Source: Halovenus sp.
GTDB lineage: Archaea; Halobacteriota; Halobacteria; Halobacteriales; Haloarculaceae
Length of the DNA stretch: 5,846 nt
Direction: 5' to 3'
Assembly: GCA_003551945.1 (NCBI GenBank)
Contig: PUNZ01000253.1
Span: 1 to 5,846, forward strand
Positions within the stretch are counted from its first letter, which is position 1; each line of letters starts with the position of its first letter. Below the pieces are notes generated by a model. The model was not told the DNA's origin, did no database searches, and saw nothing but the letters and a program-made list of their open reading frames with translations. Positions 5,183 through 5,846 of this stretch are shown piece by piece. The translations under genes and the position numbers were made by a program.

Positions 5183-5247
5183 CTCATCGATACTATCCAG
5201 TGAGGAGTCACTCTCAACGCTGAAAATCCAGCCCACTGTCTGATAAG

Positions 5248-5846
5248 TTACGCTCGTCGTAAAATAAGCGCATCACAAAGTGCATCGACACCAGCAGAAT
5301 CACGAATACGTCGCTGTTTCTCAGCACCGCTTTCAGCCTCATAGACCGACCAAAGTGCATTCGTATCAAGTCTATCGGACTCCCGTTCAAGAAACTCGGT
5401 AAGCGTGATAGTCCCCCGCATCTCCTGGTCAAGAAATGCTGTTTCTCGTCCGTGACGGATTGCTCGCCACTTCTGTTCATCAAGCAGTTCCCGCCGGTGG
5501 TCATGCCCCTGCTCGCCGTCCTCGTACCGTTCGCACAGGTCAAGCACTAACGTATGCACATATTCAGCAAATGCGAGCACGTGCTCTGGGTTCGTCTGTG
5601 CATCCGGCGTCCGGACCTCAACCGACCCGTGTGCGGTGTGGGGGCGAACATCATACCAAAGTTCGCCTCGGTCGCGGATTGACTCGGTCTCAAGCATCGT
5701 CTTTTCGAACGCATCAAACGCAGCAAACGACTCGAATGCTGTCGGCATTCCGGTGTTTGGCAGCCCCTCAAATATCTTCGCCCGAGCGGACTGTAATCCC
5801 GTGTCGTAGCCGTTCCAATACGGCGAGTTCGCAGAAAGCGCAAGCA
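5248..5846 (-). CDS. gshA: Glutamate-cysteine ligase, GCS2 family, 5'-truncated by window edge
   Basis: The frame is open through the right edge (first whole codon at 5844), so the ATG at 5748 is internal and 198 C-terminal residues are visible out of about 350-360. GshA joins glutamate and cysteine with ATP to make gamma-glutamylcysteine, which haloarchaea use as their main low-molecular-weight thiol in place of glutathione. Visible landmarks are LALSANSPYWNGYDTGLQSA at the start and KIFEGLPNTGMPTAF (23-37). WYDVRPH (63-69) and GSVEVRTPDA (73-82) line the active site in this family, and LLDEQKWRAIRHG (120-132) follows; the C-terminal 50 residues are less conserved. The stop is TAA. It runs in the same direction as rnp2 but 427 bp away across a structured spacer, so an operon link is doubtful. 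Confidence 0.95.
   Translation of the reverse strand, partial: LALSANSPYWNGYDTGLQSARAKIFEGLPNTGMPTAFESFAAFDAFEKTMLETESIRDRGELWYDVRPHTAHGSVEVRTPDAQTNPEHVLAFAEYVHTLVLDLCERYEDGEQGHDHRRELLDEQKWRAIRHGRETAFLDQEMRGTITLTEFLERESDRLDTNALWSVYEAESGAEKQRRIRDSAGVDALCDALILRRA

Larger units (their letters stand above)
4821..5247. other. 427-bp intergenic spacer with several stem-loops
   Basis: No frame here gives a recognisable protein, and no Rpp30 remnant is visible in the three minus frames next to rnp2. Structures seen from left to right: hairpin CGGGC-cgtgc-GCCCG at 4837-4851; a 9-bp stem with a 3-base bulge joining 4886-4894 and 4911-4922; the 26-bp inverted repeat at 4938-4963; a perfect 10-bp palindrome TTATCGATAA at 5047-5056; a TATA box at 5072-5080; and a candidate + strand small RNA ending at about 5182. 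Composition is more A/T-rich than the genes between about 5040 and 5100. RNase P RNA and SRP RNA were considered and their conserved cores are absent. A T4 run on the minus strand near 5223-5226 might end gshA transcription. Confidence 0.7.

Noticed and set aside
5009..5236. 75-codon minus-strand ORF downstream of gshA, with an AAAGGAGGTG sequence before an internal ATG at 5074
   Set aside because: The Shine-Dalgarno match is good but 13 bases from the ATG, the resulting peptide is only 21 residues, the TATA box overlaps the start and the protein is not haloarchaeal in composition. Chance is more likely.
4821..5247. RNase P RNA or SRP (7S) RNA in the spacer
   Set aside because: The GAGGAAAGUCC core of RNase P RNA is absent on both strands. 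A CCGGAAGG at about 4900 recalls the SRP helix 8 loop, but the following AGCA and paired flanks are missing.

Overview
This window looks like chromosomal DNA from a halophilic archaeon (class Halobacteria). All encoded proteins are strongly acidic and match the haloarchaeal versions of their families. They include the archaea-specific GatE, a HalX-domain response regulator (a family known from haloarchaea), SBDS, a proteasome alpha subunit, an archaeal RNase P Pop5 protein and a haloarchaeal-type glutamate-cysteine ligase. Hand counts on a few lines give a GC content in the mid-50s for genes and lower for spacers. That is low for this class and would suit a lower-GC lineage, but I cannot name the genus.

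Layout. (1) Bases 1-1494 (+) hold the C-terminal four-fifths of gatE, cut by the left edge. (2) Bases 1522-2106 (-) encode a HalX response regulator, convergent with gatE. (3) A divergent spacer of about 144 bp carries a 15-bp direct repeat and leads to a small winged-helix regulator at 2251-2694 (+). (4) SBDS lies at 2707-3432 (-), ending 12 bp from the regulator, with a well-placed TATA box for a leaderless mRNA. (5) psmA (3565-4338, -) and rnp2/Pop5 (4341-4820, -) are 2 bp apart and surely co-transcribed. (6) A spacer of about 427 bp (4821-5247) has no convincing gene but holds several hairpins, an 80-nt + strand candidate small RNA (TATA box, hairpin, terminator hairpin plus five T) and a 26-bp inverted repeat. 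(7) Bases 5248-5846 (-) encode the C-terminal part of gshA, cut by the right edge.

How the genes work together. rnp2-psmA-SBDS is a remnant of the archaeal exosome/proteasome superoperon, linking tRNA maturation (RNase P), protein degradation (20S core) and ribosome maturation (SBDS). Here the RNase P subunit Rpp30 (rnp3), often placed just before Pop5, is not visible, and gshA follows after the structured spacer. gatE makes Gln-tRNA(Gln); gshA makes gamma-glutamylcysteine, the main thiol of haloarchaea. The HalX regulator and the winged-helix protein look like a divergent regulatory pair.

No obvious large novel system is present. The most unusual parts are the 4821-5247 spacer and the repeated putative operator sequences around the winged-helix gene and the SBDS promoter.
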